Origin: Pirellulaceae bacterium
GTDB lineage: Bacteria; Planctomycetota; Planctomycetia; Pirellulales; Pirellulaceae
DNA length: 13,495 nucleotides
Assembly: GCA_020846515.1 (NCBI GenBank)
Contig: JADLDX010000423.1
Location: 1-13,495, forward strand
Reading direction: 5' to 3'
Below are positions 6,621-12,949 of this stretch, in pieces; the stretch's first letter is position 1; every line of letters begins with the position of its first letter. Below the pieces are notes generated by a model that saw only the letters and a program-made list of their open reading frames with translations, was not told the origin of the DNA and searched no databases. A program made the position numbers and the translations under genes.

Positions 6621-7703
6621 CTAGCGTTGCACGCGGGCCGTGCCGCCTTTGGCGAAAGCTTCGACTTCGGCCAGTTTGGCCATCGTGGTGTCGCCCGGGA
6701 ATGTAGTTAACAGGGCACCATGAGCCCAGCCCAAGCGCAGAGCCTGCTCAGGATCTTTTCCGGCCAACATGCCGTAGATCAAGCCGGATGCAAAGCCGTC
6801 GCCACCGCCGATGCGGCAGATGACGTCTAGATTGCAGGTGGGGCTGACATAACGCTTACCGTCGTACCAAACCACAGCGGCCCATTCATGTCGGTTGGTC
6901 GAATGCACTTCGCGGAGCGTGGTAGCCACCAATTTAACGCGTGGGAACTTTTCAACCACGTTTTCGATCATGCCAAAGAAGGCGTTCGGGTCCAGCTTCG
7001 ACTTGGATTCCACATCTTGGCCTTTGATCCCCAAGCCCTTTTGTAGATCTTCTTCGTTACCGATCAGCACATCGCATTCGGCTGCGATGCGCCGGCACAT
7101 TTCTTGTCCCTTCTCTTCACTGCCGATGGTCTTCCAGAGCTTAGCGCGATAGTTCAAGTCGAACGAGGTGATAGCGCCAGCTTTGGTAGCGGCGCGCATA
7201 CCTTCCAGGATCAGCTCAGAGGTGGTTGGCGACAAAGCGGCGAAGATACCGCCGGAGTGGAACCAACGCACACCCAGACCGAAGATCTCATCCCAGTTGA
7301 AATCGCCAGGCTTGAGCATCGCGCCGGCCTCGTTAGCGCGATTGTAGAACACCACCGGTGCGCGCACGCCTTGACCGCGATCACTGTAAACGGTGGCGAT
7401 GTTCGGCCCGCGCACACCATCGTGTTCGAACCATTTGTAAAATGGACGTACGCCCATCTCACGCACAACTCGCTGCACAATCTCACCGACTCCATAGTCG
7501 ACCATGGCTGTGGTCACACCAGTCTTCAAGCCGAAGCAATCGGCCAGGTTGGCTGCCACGTTGTACTCGCCCCCAGAGACGTGCACTTCGAACGAGCGGG
7601 CTTTGCGAAACGGAATGATGCCTGGATCAAGGCGATGGACGAGTGCTCCCAGCGATAGAAAATCGAGTTGGCAGTTATCCTTGCGAATGTTCAATTGGGC
7701 CAT
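6621..7703 (-). CDS. kdgK: PfkB-family sugar kinase, probable 2-keto-3-deoxygluconate kinase
   Basis: A 360-residue ribokinase-fold cytoplasmic kinase. The N-terminal substrate lid region has the PfkB-type SGGEYNVAANLA (about 43-54). The C-terminal signature is RIGGGDGFASGLIYG, in which Asp302 is the catalytic base and the preceding glycines form the anion hole. The usual second residue of GAGD is Gly here. FDLNYRAKLW (about 181-190) and IGNEEDL (about 214-220) match the KDG-kinase style DxNxRxxLW and NxxE positions. Such enzymes convert 2-keto-3-deoxygluconate to KDPG. The neighbour upstream on the same strand, a D-mannonate oxidoreductase 66 bp away, acts in the same hexuronate pathway and strengthens the substrate call. 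There is no Shine-Dalgarno; the bases before the ATG read ACCTCCC. A fructokinase or other PfkB activity is the main alternative. Confidence 0.84.
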   Translation of the reverse strand: MAQLNIRKDNCQLDFLSLGALVHRLDPGIIPFRKARSFEVHVSGGEYNVAANLADCFGLKTGVTTAMVDYGVGEIVQRVVREMGVRPFYKWFEHDGVRGPNIATVYSDRGQGVRAPVVFYNRANEAGAMLKPGDFNWDEIFGLGVRWFHSGGIFAALSPTTSELILEGMRAATKAGAITSFDLNYRAKLWKTIGSEEKGQEMCRRIAAECDVLIGNEEDLQKGLGIKGQDVESKSKLDPNAFFGMIENVVEKFPRVKLVATTLREVHSTNRHEWAAVVWYDGKRYVSPTCNLDVICRIGGGDGFASGLIYGMLAGKDPEQALRLGWAHGALLTTFPGDTTMAKLAEVEAFAKGGTARVQR

Positions 7704-7769
7704 AGTGGGAGGTTCTCTGTAAATGTTCTTTGAAAGTTGGAAAATCAGGTATTGGTTTTGGACAGCCGG

Positions 7770-8579
7770 TTAGATCGTCGTGGCCGAAAAGCCGCCGTCG
7801 ACCACGATGTTTTGGCCAGTGACAAACGAGGAGGCCGCTTCAGCGGCCAGCCAGGCGACCGCCCCAGACAATTCTTTGGGCGCACCAAAGCGTGCCATAG
7901 GTGTGTGACCAATAATCTGGCTACCGCGGGCCGACAAGGAACCGTCAGCATTAAACAGCAAGGCTCGATTCTGTTCGGCAGGGAAGAAACCGGGGCTGAT
8001 CGCGTTCACGCGTACGCGAAACGGTGCCCATTCGCGAGCCAAGAATTGAGTCAGGTTAATGACGGCCGCTTTGGCGGCTGAATAAGCGACCACGCGCGAC
8101 AAGGGAATCATGCCGCTCATCGAAGCAATATTGATGATGCTGCCGCGTTGACGCGCGACCATCTTGGCGCCGAAGACCTGGCTGGGCAGCAGCACTCCGC
8201 CGACGAGATTGAGATCGAAGACTTCGCGCCAGGCATCCAAAGGCAGTTTGCAGAAATCGCTGCCCGGTGGCAAAGTGGCTTCGGGTTTGTTCCCGCCGGC
8301 GGCGTTGACCAGGATGCTGACTGGTCCCAGTTGAGCTTCGATTTGATCGCGGGCGGCGACCAGGGAGGCATGTTCCAAAGCATCAGCTGATTGAAAGAAA
8401 GCGACGCCTCCCGCCTTTTCGATGGCGGCTACGCGCTCTGCTCCACGCTCGGCGCTGCGTCCAACTACAGCCACCTTAGCGCCTTGACCGGCTAAGGCGT
8501 CGGCCATAGCCCCACCCAAGCCACCTGTGCCACCAATGACTACGGCTACATCGTTTTCGAGGCTGAATAGTCCACTCAT
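7770..8579 (-). CDS. uxuB: SDR-type D-mannonate oxidoreductase (fructuronate reductase)
   Basis: A 269-residue classical short-chain dehydrogenase. It interconverts D-fructuronate and D-mannonate with NAD(P)H in glucuronate breakdown. Visible features are the cofactor loop IGGTGGLGGA (15-24), the NAAGGNKPEAT block (92-102), Ser153 in NIASMSG and the catalytic Tyr166-x3-Lys170 in AYSAAKAA. The long NAAGGN insertion, the SPGFFPAEQNRALLFNADGS segment (195-214), the HTPMARFG motif and the C-terminal VDGGFSATTI ending are typical of the SDR mannonate oxidoreductase group. B. subtilis UxuB belongs to that group, whereas E. coli UxuB is a different fold. It is the first gene of a likely two-gene operon with the kinase downstream. 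The leader before the ATG has no good Shine-Dalgarno. Promoter elements in the 115 bp after imuA are not obvious. Confidence 0.86.
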   Translation of the reverse strand: MSGLFSLENDVAVVIGGTGGLGGAMADALAGQGAKVAVVGRSAERGAERVAAIEKAGGVAFFQSADALEHASLVAARDQIEAQLGPVSILVNAAGGNKPEATLPPGSDFCKLPLDAWREVFDLNLVGGVLLPSQVFGAKMVARQRGSIINIASMSGMIPLSRVVAYSAAKAAVINLTQFLAREWAPFRVRVNAISPGFFPAEQNRALLFNADGSLSARGSQIIGHTPMARFGAPKELSGAVAWLAAEAASSFVTGQNIVVDGGFSATTI

Positions 8580-8694
8580 GGGAAGTTATCTGCTTTTCAG
8601 GGGCGGAAATAAAGCGCCAAACCGCGACCCGAACAGGATGACCGCAGACCGCCTTTTGTACAAGGTGGGGCGCGGCAGGTAATGCCCCGCACGA

Positions 8695-9855
8695 CTACCG
8701 ATTTTGTGCACTGGCGCAAGAAAAACCGTCGGGCTGCTTCGTAGAATTTGGCCGGCGCGGCTGGGCCAAGGTGCGTGCCAAAGCGGCCGTGGCGGCGACA
8801 GCCGGTTCGACGCGACCGTTGGCACTATTGATTTGCACACAAACGCGCGTACCACTCTGGCCCCCGCGCGCACGCATCAACTCCAATTGCAGTTGCCGGT
8901 GAACCGGCGGCGAAGTGGAAGTTGGCGGCGAGATGGAGGAGGTGGCGAATGCCCCAGTTGCTTTTGGGCTGGCCCCGCTGTGCTGGATGGCTGAATGCTT
9001 GACCACTGGATGTTGGGCGAGTGGCTGTTGAGCTACTGGATGTTGGGGCATTGGCCGTACCAGCCATTGGACTTCCGCCCAGCTGGGCTGCAAACTGCGG
9101 CCTGCGCCGCGCACCAGCAAGCCTAGTCCGCCACCGCGCTGGGCGGCCAGTTGCAGTCGTCGGGCGGCGCGGTCATCCAAGTGCTCGACCTCTGCGATCA
9201 CGGCGACGATGGCTGGTGAACGTAGGGCTTGATCGATGGCCCATAAACGGTCTGCCAGTGAATGAGGCCGCACGATCACCACGCGTTTTAAATCGATCCC
9301 CAAAGCCGCCGCGGCGGGCGGATAAAATTGTTGACGCCAATCGACGATCAGGCAAAAACGCTCCGTCGCGTTTAAGGCTTCGCGCGCGGCGGCCAAGGCT
9401 AACGTGGTCGCTCCGCTGCCTGCACAGGTCTGCAAGTATTCCACCACGGTGCCCGATTCATAACCGCCACCGGGCAAGCACTTATCCAACGTACTACAGC
9501 CGGTGCTGAACAGCGACCCACGGCGTCCGAGTTGGCTGGGTGAGACGCGGCCAGCCACTTCGATGCGTTTGACATCGCGCGATAACTCGGCCACTAAGGC
9601 TTGTTGAGCTTGGGTGGCTGTGGCAACTGTGGTGGCAGTAGCTGTCGTGGCTGGGCCTGGGGCAACTGTTGGCTCAGCCGCTTGCGTTTGGGCCGAACCT
9701 TCGGTCTCAAAGGGCAATGCTAGCGTGCGCAGTTTTGCTCGTGGCGAGAGTGACTGGATAGCGCCACGGGCCGGACCGGTTGGGCCTTGAGGGAGCTGCA
9801 ACGCTGGGGCAATTTTGGCCCCTGGCGCGCTCTTGGATCTTAGTGCGATCGTCAT
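8695..9855 (-). CDS. imuA: ImuA-like RecA-related protein of mutagenic translesion synthesis
   Basis: A 386-residue protein. The RecA-like core is about 110-265: a LFSTGCSTLDKCLPGGGY lead-in, a degenerate Walker A in CAGSGATTLALAAA (144-157) with Ala in place of the invariant Lys, FCLIVDWRQQFYPPAAAALG, and LWAIDQALRSPAIVAVIAEV. It ends in ARRLQLAAQRGGGLGLLVR (231-249), which is very typical of ImuA. In bacteria with the imuA-imuB-dnaE2 cassette, ImuA helps the error-prone polymerase after DNA damage. The N-terminal 100 residues are low-complexity and rich in Ala, Thr and Gln. Residues 271-295 are a degenerate pentapeptide repeat. The start at 9855 has GGGAGAGG about eight bases upstream. No imuB or dnaE2 lies next to it in this window; the downstream genes are sugar catabolism. 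No recognisable LexA box was found upstream. A cell-division inhibitor SulA-like relative is the main alternative. Confidence 0.78.
   Translation of the reverse strand: MTIALRSKSAPGAKIAPALQLPQGPTGPARGAIQSLSPRAKLRTLALPFETEGSAQTQAAEPTVAPGPATTATATTVATATQAQQALVAELSRDVKRIEVAGRVSPSQLGRRGSLFSTGCSTLDKCLPGGGYESGTVVEYLQTCAGSGATTLALAAAREALNATERFCLIVDWRQQFYPPAAAALGIDLKRVVIVRPHSLADRLWAIDQALRSPAIVAVIAEVEHLDDRAARRLQLAAQRGGGLGLLVRGAGRSLQPSWAEVQWLVRPMPQHPVAQQPLAQHPVVKHSAIQHSGASPKATGAFATSSISPPTSTSPPVHRQLQLELMRARGGQSGTRVCVQINSANGRVEPAVAATAALARTLAQPRRPNSTKQPDGFSCASAQNR
8971..9045 (-). repeat. 15-bp in-frame repeats inside imuA
   Basis: Five degenerate pentapeptides lie in a row at residues 271-295 of the ImuA-like protein: QHPVA, QQPLA, QHPVV, KHSAI, QHSGA. 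The DNA shows the same 15-base period, for example CCCAACATCCAGT occurring twice on the minus strand. This marks a recently expanded linker between the RecA-like core and the C-terminal part. Confidence 0.65.
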
Positions 9856-10050
9856 GTCGACTGCCTCTCCCTGCTAACCCGCCCAGTGCCGCCTTGCCCC
9901 AGTGAGCATTGGTTGTCATTCCCCTGTCGACACCTTTGGTCCCTCAGGTGGTCAATTCCGAAAATTTTTTGGCCAACTTGCCGCGGCGAGAGTTGCGTGC
10001 GGCAGCAACTCGGACAAACTCAACAGCCCGAACGCCTCAATCGGCAAAGA

Positions 10051-10080
10051 TCAATGCTAGCAAAAGGTTAATGCTAGCAT
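10051..10080. repeat. Two adjacent ATGCTAGC palindromic cores
   Basis: CAATGCTAGCAAAA (core at 10056-10061) and TTAATGCTAGCATAA (core at 10073-10078) lie 17 bases apart at the left edge of the repeat array. They share the AATGCTAGCA core with the palindromes at 10287, 10359 and 10476. They appear to be the outermost members of that family, here without the GGGGACAC boxes. Confidence 0.6.
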
Positions 10081-10095
10081 AAATTGGGCGAACTA

Positions 10096-10124
10096 ACCCT
10101 CCTGCTGCGTAGCAGCGGGAGGGT
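10096..10124. repeat. Strong GC-rich hairpin, REP-like
   Basis: ACCCTCC (10096-10102) plus GCTGC pairs with GCAGC plus GGAGGGT (10118-10124). The stem is 13 positions with a single T-G mismatch that would be a wobble pair in RNA, and the loop is GTA. It has no T-tract. Its sequence is unrelated to the GGGGACAC and GCTAGC boxes beside it, so it is a second repeat type at the same locus. Confidence 0.65.
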
Positions 10125-10208
10125 CGACTGGCGGCAGCTCAGTCGGGGAGGGGGCCGGCCTCGACTTACCCAAGCATGTGCGGCACAGGACACCCGGGCA
10201 GGACACCC

Positions 10209-10262
10209 GGGGACACACGCAATCGTTTATTGCTAGCACAAACGTACTTTGTCTGTGTCCCC
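10209..10262. repeat. GGGGACAC/GTGTCCCC hairpin module, copy 1
   Basis: GGGGACACA (10209-10217) and TGTGTCCCC (10254-10262) are perfect inverted arms. Inside lies a second inverted pair, CGTTT/AAACG, around a GCTAGC core at 10232-10237. It reads much like copy 2 (10385-10439) on the same strand. Its reverse complement aligns to copy 2 even better, with one single-base gap, so the module is nearly palindromic. Two GGACACCC boxes just before it (10188-10195, 10201-10208) are related. Confidence 0.75.
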
Positions 10263-10286
10263 ATGCCTTTAGCACGCGCTACCCTA

Positions 10287-10304
10287 GATAATGCTAGCAT
10301 TATC
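10287..10304. repeat. 18-bp perfect palindrome centred on GCTAGC
   Basis: GATAATGCTAGCATTATC reads the same on both strands. Diverged copies are at 10359-10374 (TAATACTAGCATTCTC) and 10476-10489 (TAATGCTTGCATTA). The first and last share the 14 bases GCATTATCGGCGGC (10297-10310 and 10484-10497), and both are followed by a GTTT and GATCG segment. It could be a dimeric protein binding site or the tip of a cruciform. Confidence 0.7.
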
Positions 10305-10384
10305 GGCGGCTTCCGTTTGATCGGACGACACGGGGACACAGCCACTTGCTACCCTGGCTAATACTAGCATTCTCACCGGGAACT

Positions 10385-10439
10385 GGGGACACCGGCAATC
10401 ATGCTTTTATGCTAGCACTTAACGATTGTCTGTGTCCCC
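10385..10439. repeat. GGGGACAC/GTGTCCCC hairpin module, copy 2
   Basis: GGGGACAC (10385-10392) and GTGTCCCC (10432-10439) pair. After one unpaired base on each side, GGCAATC (10394-10400) pairs with GATTGTC (10424-10430) through one wobble. This gives a stem of about 16 positions around a loop that carries GCTAGC at 10411-10416. It is the best folded of the three modules and starts 176 bp after copy 1. Confidence 0.75.
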
Positions 10440-10465
10440 GGCACTTTTGTGTCCCCGGCACTTTT
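10432..10465. repeat. Perfect 17-bp tandem duplication
   Basis: GTGTCCCCGGCACTTTT occurs at 10432-10448 and directly again at 10449-10465 without mismatch. It duplicates the right arm of module copy 2 and its flank. A perfect copy among diverged neighbours means a recent event. Confidence 0.85.
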
Positions 10466-10503
10466 GCACGCTGGGTAATGCTTGCATTATCGGCGGCCCC
10501 GTT

Positions 10504-10523
10504 TCGATCGCGGGAGCGATCGA
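10504..10523. repeat. Perfect 8-bp inverted repeat with 4-base loop
   Basis: TCGATCGC (10504-10511) and GCGATCGA (10516-10523) flank GGGA. It lies in the spacer between module copies 2 and 3. The matching spot after copy 1 (about 10319-10328) has only a single GATCGGACGAC, so this arm was gained or lost in one copy. Confidence 0.65.
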
Positions 10524-10552
10524 CGACTGACAAAGGCACGAGGAGACGGCAC

Positions 10553-10649
10553 GGGGACACAGGCAATCAAGCCTTTATGCTAGCAACTTACAGGCAGTCG
10601 TTGATTGCTAGCTCAAACTGGAAGGCCTGCACGGGGAGCCTGGGGACAC
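10553..10649. repeat. GGGGACAC module, copy 3, altered
   Basis: It starts with GGGGACACAGGCAATCAAGC as in copy 2, and GCTAGC follows at 10579-10584. It has no GTGTCCCC right arm. Instead GCAATCAA (10563-10570) pairs with TTGATTGC (10601-10608), which merges into another GCTAGC (10607-10612), and a direct GGGGACAC box closes it at 10642-10649. It begins 168 bp after copy 2 and ends 29 bp before the LRR-thioredoxin start, so it falls in that gene's promoter or leader. Confidence 0.7.
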
Positions 10650-10678
10650 TTAGATACTTCAAGTGCATTTGCAGTAAA

Positions 10679-12949
10679 ATGGCAATCGCGTCAGCGAACC
10701 CCGTGACCAAGCTAGCAAGACGGAGACCAGCGTTGCCAGTTCACAATTTAATAACATTTGCGGCGCTGCTCTGTAGCCTGTTGTGTGGCGCAGTCGCTCC
10801 GGCAGAAGATCGCCAGTTGATCCTCCCCAAAAACTTTGAAGCGGTTACGGTTTCGCTCTTCGATCAACCCGAGCCAGCAGAGTACATGACCGGCTTCCTT
10901 TACTTTGCGACCGAAGGCCGCCCCATATCGGTTACTCATGGAGTTGTCGATGTGCCTGAGAACAGCATCGTGAGCATCGGCATTACCGCTCAAGGCGACT
11001 ACCTGAGGGCCATTGAAGCGCTATCGGAAAAAGGAGTTGATCGTTTAGAGATCCATGGTGCCGAATTATCGACAGCGTTTTTGAAACGACTAGAAACGTT
11101 GACGTCTCTGCGTGAGTTGGTTTGCGTCGACTGCAAGCTGGGCAAAATCGACACCGCAATTCTGAATGGGGCTCCCAAACTACAGAAGGTGTCTATTCGT
11201 TCGGAAAATAGCCGTGAGTCCAGTCGAATTATGCTGCCCTGGCTCGCCAAATGTCCAGCCATACAGTCTATGCCAAGCGGTTTGCGTTTGAGTGTGGAGG
11301 AATTGCGGATGTTCAGCCATCACCGAGGATCGCTATTCCTCGAGTCAATACTAGACGAGCGTGCCGAAGAAACGTTGGCGGTTCTCGGCAACATTAAGCG
11401 GCTGGTCGGCATTGGGCTTTCGATCGAAAAAGATGTCGCGCAGCGAGAGCTGGAACTCATCGCACAACTGAAGCATGTCGAACTAATCGTATTGAACAGC
11501 GGAACATTGAATTCAGAGTTGGTGCGAGTGTTTGCGAGTCTACCGCATCTGCGTGCTCTCCGAGTGCAGGGGTCAACGGTAGTCAGTGAAACTTTCTTGG
11601 AAGGGTTATCGGAACTCAGTTACCTGGAGAGCATTTCGTTTACTCGCCCCTTTGATGCCGAATTGCATTCTAAGTTTATGGCAAAGTTGCTTCAAATGGA
11701 CAAGATTCGCGAACTGCCTCAATTGCAAAACGCAACCGCCGAACAATTGGCGCGTATTGCTTCGCGTGGTCAATACTCTGAGTTGCATATCGCAGGTCTT
11801 GATCGGACGGCCAACGAAGACTTGCTGGCCAATGCGGTGCGAATGAACCCAGATCTAAGACGGCTTCGCCTGGCGAACATAGAGCTGAGTTCCGAGCTTG
11901 GTGCGGCTATCGCTCGGTCCAAGCAGCTAGTGTCTGTAGGTCTGGACGTTGAGCTATTCAATGGAGAGTTTCTTGACTGGCCAGCTTCATTGTCGAAACT
12001 CAATCGTCTACAAATTGGCTCGAAACGGCGGCCACGACGACTCGATGTACTTAGCAGAATTCCAAATTTGAGTTATGTGGAAGTTTCGTTGCAGACCTTT
12101 GATCGTGTTGACCTGGCGACCATTGCGAGTTTGCCGTCCCTTCGATCGCTCGAAGTTGAGAACTGTCTTTGTGATGATTACTTGGCGACCGCGCTCGAGG
12201 ATTCGAGGGAGTTAAAGCGCTTGTCGTGCCGTCAAAACTGCTTGATGACAGACTCTGGTATCAAGAAATTGGCACGCCTCAAGAATCTAGAATCATTGCA
12301 GGTTGGTGGGTTCCTCACGGAATCGGCGGTTATTGAACTTGCCGCATTGCCTCGACTCAAATATCTCTCCATTGAATCAGATCGCATCGATCAGCAAGCA
12401 ATAACCCGATTGCGAGAGCGATTCAGCGATCAGAAGTATTTGGAAATCGGTCCACTTAACTTAAGTCTCGGTAAAATCGCAGAAGGTAGCGATGGACTCC
12501 TTAGATGGTTGCCCGTGGATGGCCGGGCGCGTGTCGACGAGCTCGAGGGACGTACGGTAGCTGAGATATTCCCGAGCCATTTGTTAAAGGATGTTGAGGG
12601 CTGGTCGCATGGAAAGCTATGTCTCGTGGAGTTCTGGGGTACGTGGTGCGGGCCATGTTTGGCCTATGTGCCCGAATTGGAGCGACTCTACGAAAAGTAC
12701 CACGGCAGAGGCTTCGAAATTCTAAGCGTGCATTCTTCGCAAGGGGCCGAGACCGCTGACAAGTATATTGCGGAACATCCACTGCCGTGGCATTGTATTA
12801 TCGACCAAAACACTGAGCTGGAGCGAAGTTTTCGAGGTCCCTCCTATCCAAGCTTGTACCTGTTCGACGTCCAGGGAAGGCTCGCCGTAGCACTTCCGCA
12901 TCGCTTGGTGCTTGAACAGACGATCGAATCCTTGCTGCCTTCGAAATGA
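10679..12949 (+). CDS. Secreted leucine-rich-repeat protein with C-terminal TlpA-like thioredoxin domain
   Basis: A 756-residue protein when started at the ATG at 10679. The frame is open back to 10346, but the extra 111 codons are translated repeat DNA. At 10679 a signal peptide begins: KLARRR at 11-16, a hydrophobic stretch at about 22-40 and cleavage near APA-ED at 42. Residues about 100-590 hold degenerate leucine-rich repeats, for example FASLPHLRALRVQGS (285-299), IASLPSLRSLEVENC (482-496) and LARLKNLESLQVGG (531-544). Residues about 620-756 form a thioredoxin fold: VEFWGTWCGPC with Cys657 and Cys660, and a cis-proline at 724 in PSYPSLYLFD. This matches TlpA/ResA-type periplasmic disulfide reductases, which reduce cytochrome-maturation or other exported proteins. 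The LRR part presumably binds partners. LRR-thioredoxin fusions are mainly a planctomycete habit, from general knowledge. The catalytic Cys pair is intact. No clear Shine-Dalgarno; the substrate is unknown. Confidence 0.85.
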   Translation: MAIASANPVTKLARRRPALPVHNLITFAALLCSLLCGAVAPAEDRQLILPKNFEAVTVSLFDQPEPAEYMTGFLYFATEGRPISVTHGVVDVPENSIVSIGITAQGDYLRAIEALSEKGVDRLEIHGAELSTAFLKRLETLTSLRELVCVDCKLGKIDTAILNGAPKLQKVSIRSENSRESSRIMLPWLAKCPAIQSMPSGLRLSVEELRMFSHHRGSLFLESILDERAEETLAVLGNIKRLVGIGLSIEKDVAQRELELIAQLKHVELIVLNSGTLNSELVRVFASLPHLRALRVQGSTVVSETFLEGLSELSYLESISFTRPFDAELHSKFMAKLLQMDKIRELPQLQNATAEQLARIASRGQYSELHIAGLDRTANEDLLANAVRMNPDLRRLRLANIELSSELGAAIARSKQLVSVGLDVELFNGEFLDWPASLSKLNRLQIGSKRRPRRLDVLSRIPNLSYVEVSLQTFDRVDLATIASLPSLRSLEVENCLCDDYLATALEDSRELKRLSCRQNCLMTDSGIKKLARLKNLESLQVGGFLTESAVIELAALPRLKYLSIESDRIDQQAITRLRERFSDQKYLEIGPLNLSLGKIAEGSDGLLRWLPVDGRARVDELEGRTVAEIFPSHLLKDVEGWSHGKLCLVEFWGTWCGPCLAYVPELERLYEKYHGRGFEILSVHSSQGAETADKYIAEHPLPWHCIIDQNTELERSFRGPSYPSLYLFDVQGRLAVALPHRLVLEQTIESLLPSK

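Larger units (their letters stand above)
9856..10678. other. Gene-free intergenic region, repeat-rich from 10050
   Basis: These 823 bp lie between the divergent starts of imuA (minus) and the LRR-thioredoxin gene (plus). The first 190 bases should hold the imuA promoter. I see no clear -35/-10 or LexA-type site there, only a short GTTGC/GCAAC inverted repeat near 9990-10007. From 10050 on the DNA is almost entirely short palindromes and repeats, listed separately. Open frames across it (10093-10275 minus, 10346-10678 plus) translate the repeats and give the same NDCxCPR-like peptide from opposite strands, as expected from near-palindromic DNA rather than a gene. Confidence 0.7.

Noticed and set aside
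7104..7658. 184-codon plus-strand frame antisense to the kinase
   Set aside because: It is fully inside kdgK, which has intact PfkB motifs; the antisense frame shows no family pattern.
8640..8694. Terminator after imuA (GGGGC/GCCCC stem)
   Set aside because: The five-base stem has a 12-base loop and no T-tract, too weak to call.
10093..10275. 60-codon minus-strand frame in the repeat array
   Set aside because: It translates the GGGGACAC module; a very similar peptide arises from the plus strand at copy 2, as expected for near-palindromic DNA.
10050..10650. CRISPR array or retron non-coding RNA
   Set aside because: Repeat units are diverged, of uneven size and not separated by uniform spacers. 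No cas gene or reverse transcriptase is nearby.
10346..10678. 111-codon N-terminal extension of the LRR-thioredoxin frame
   Set aside because: It is translated repeat DNA, and the signal peptide starts only at 10679.
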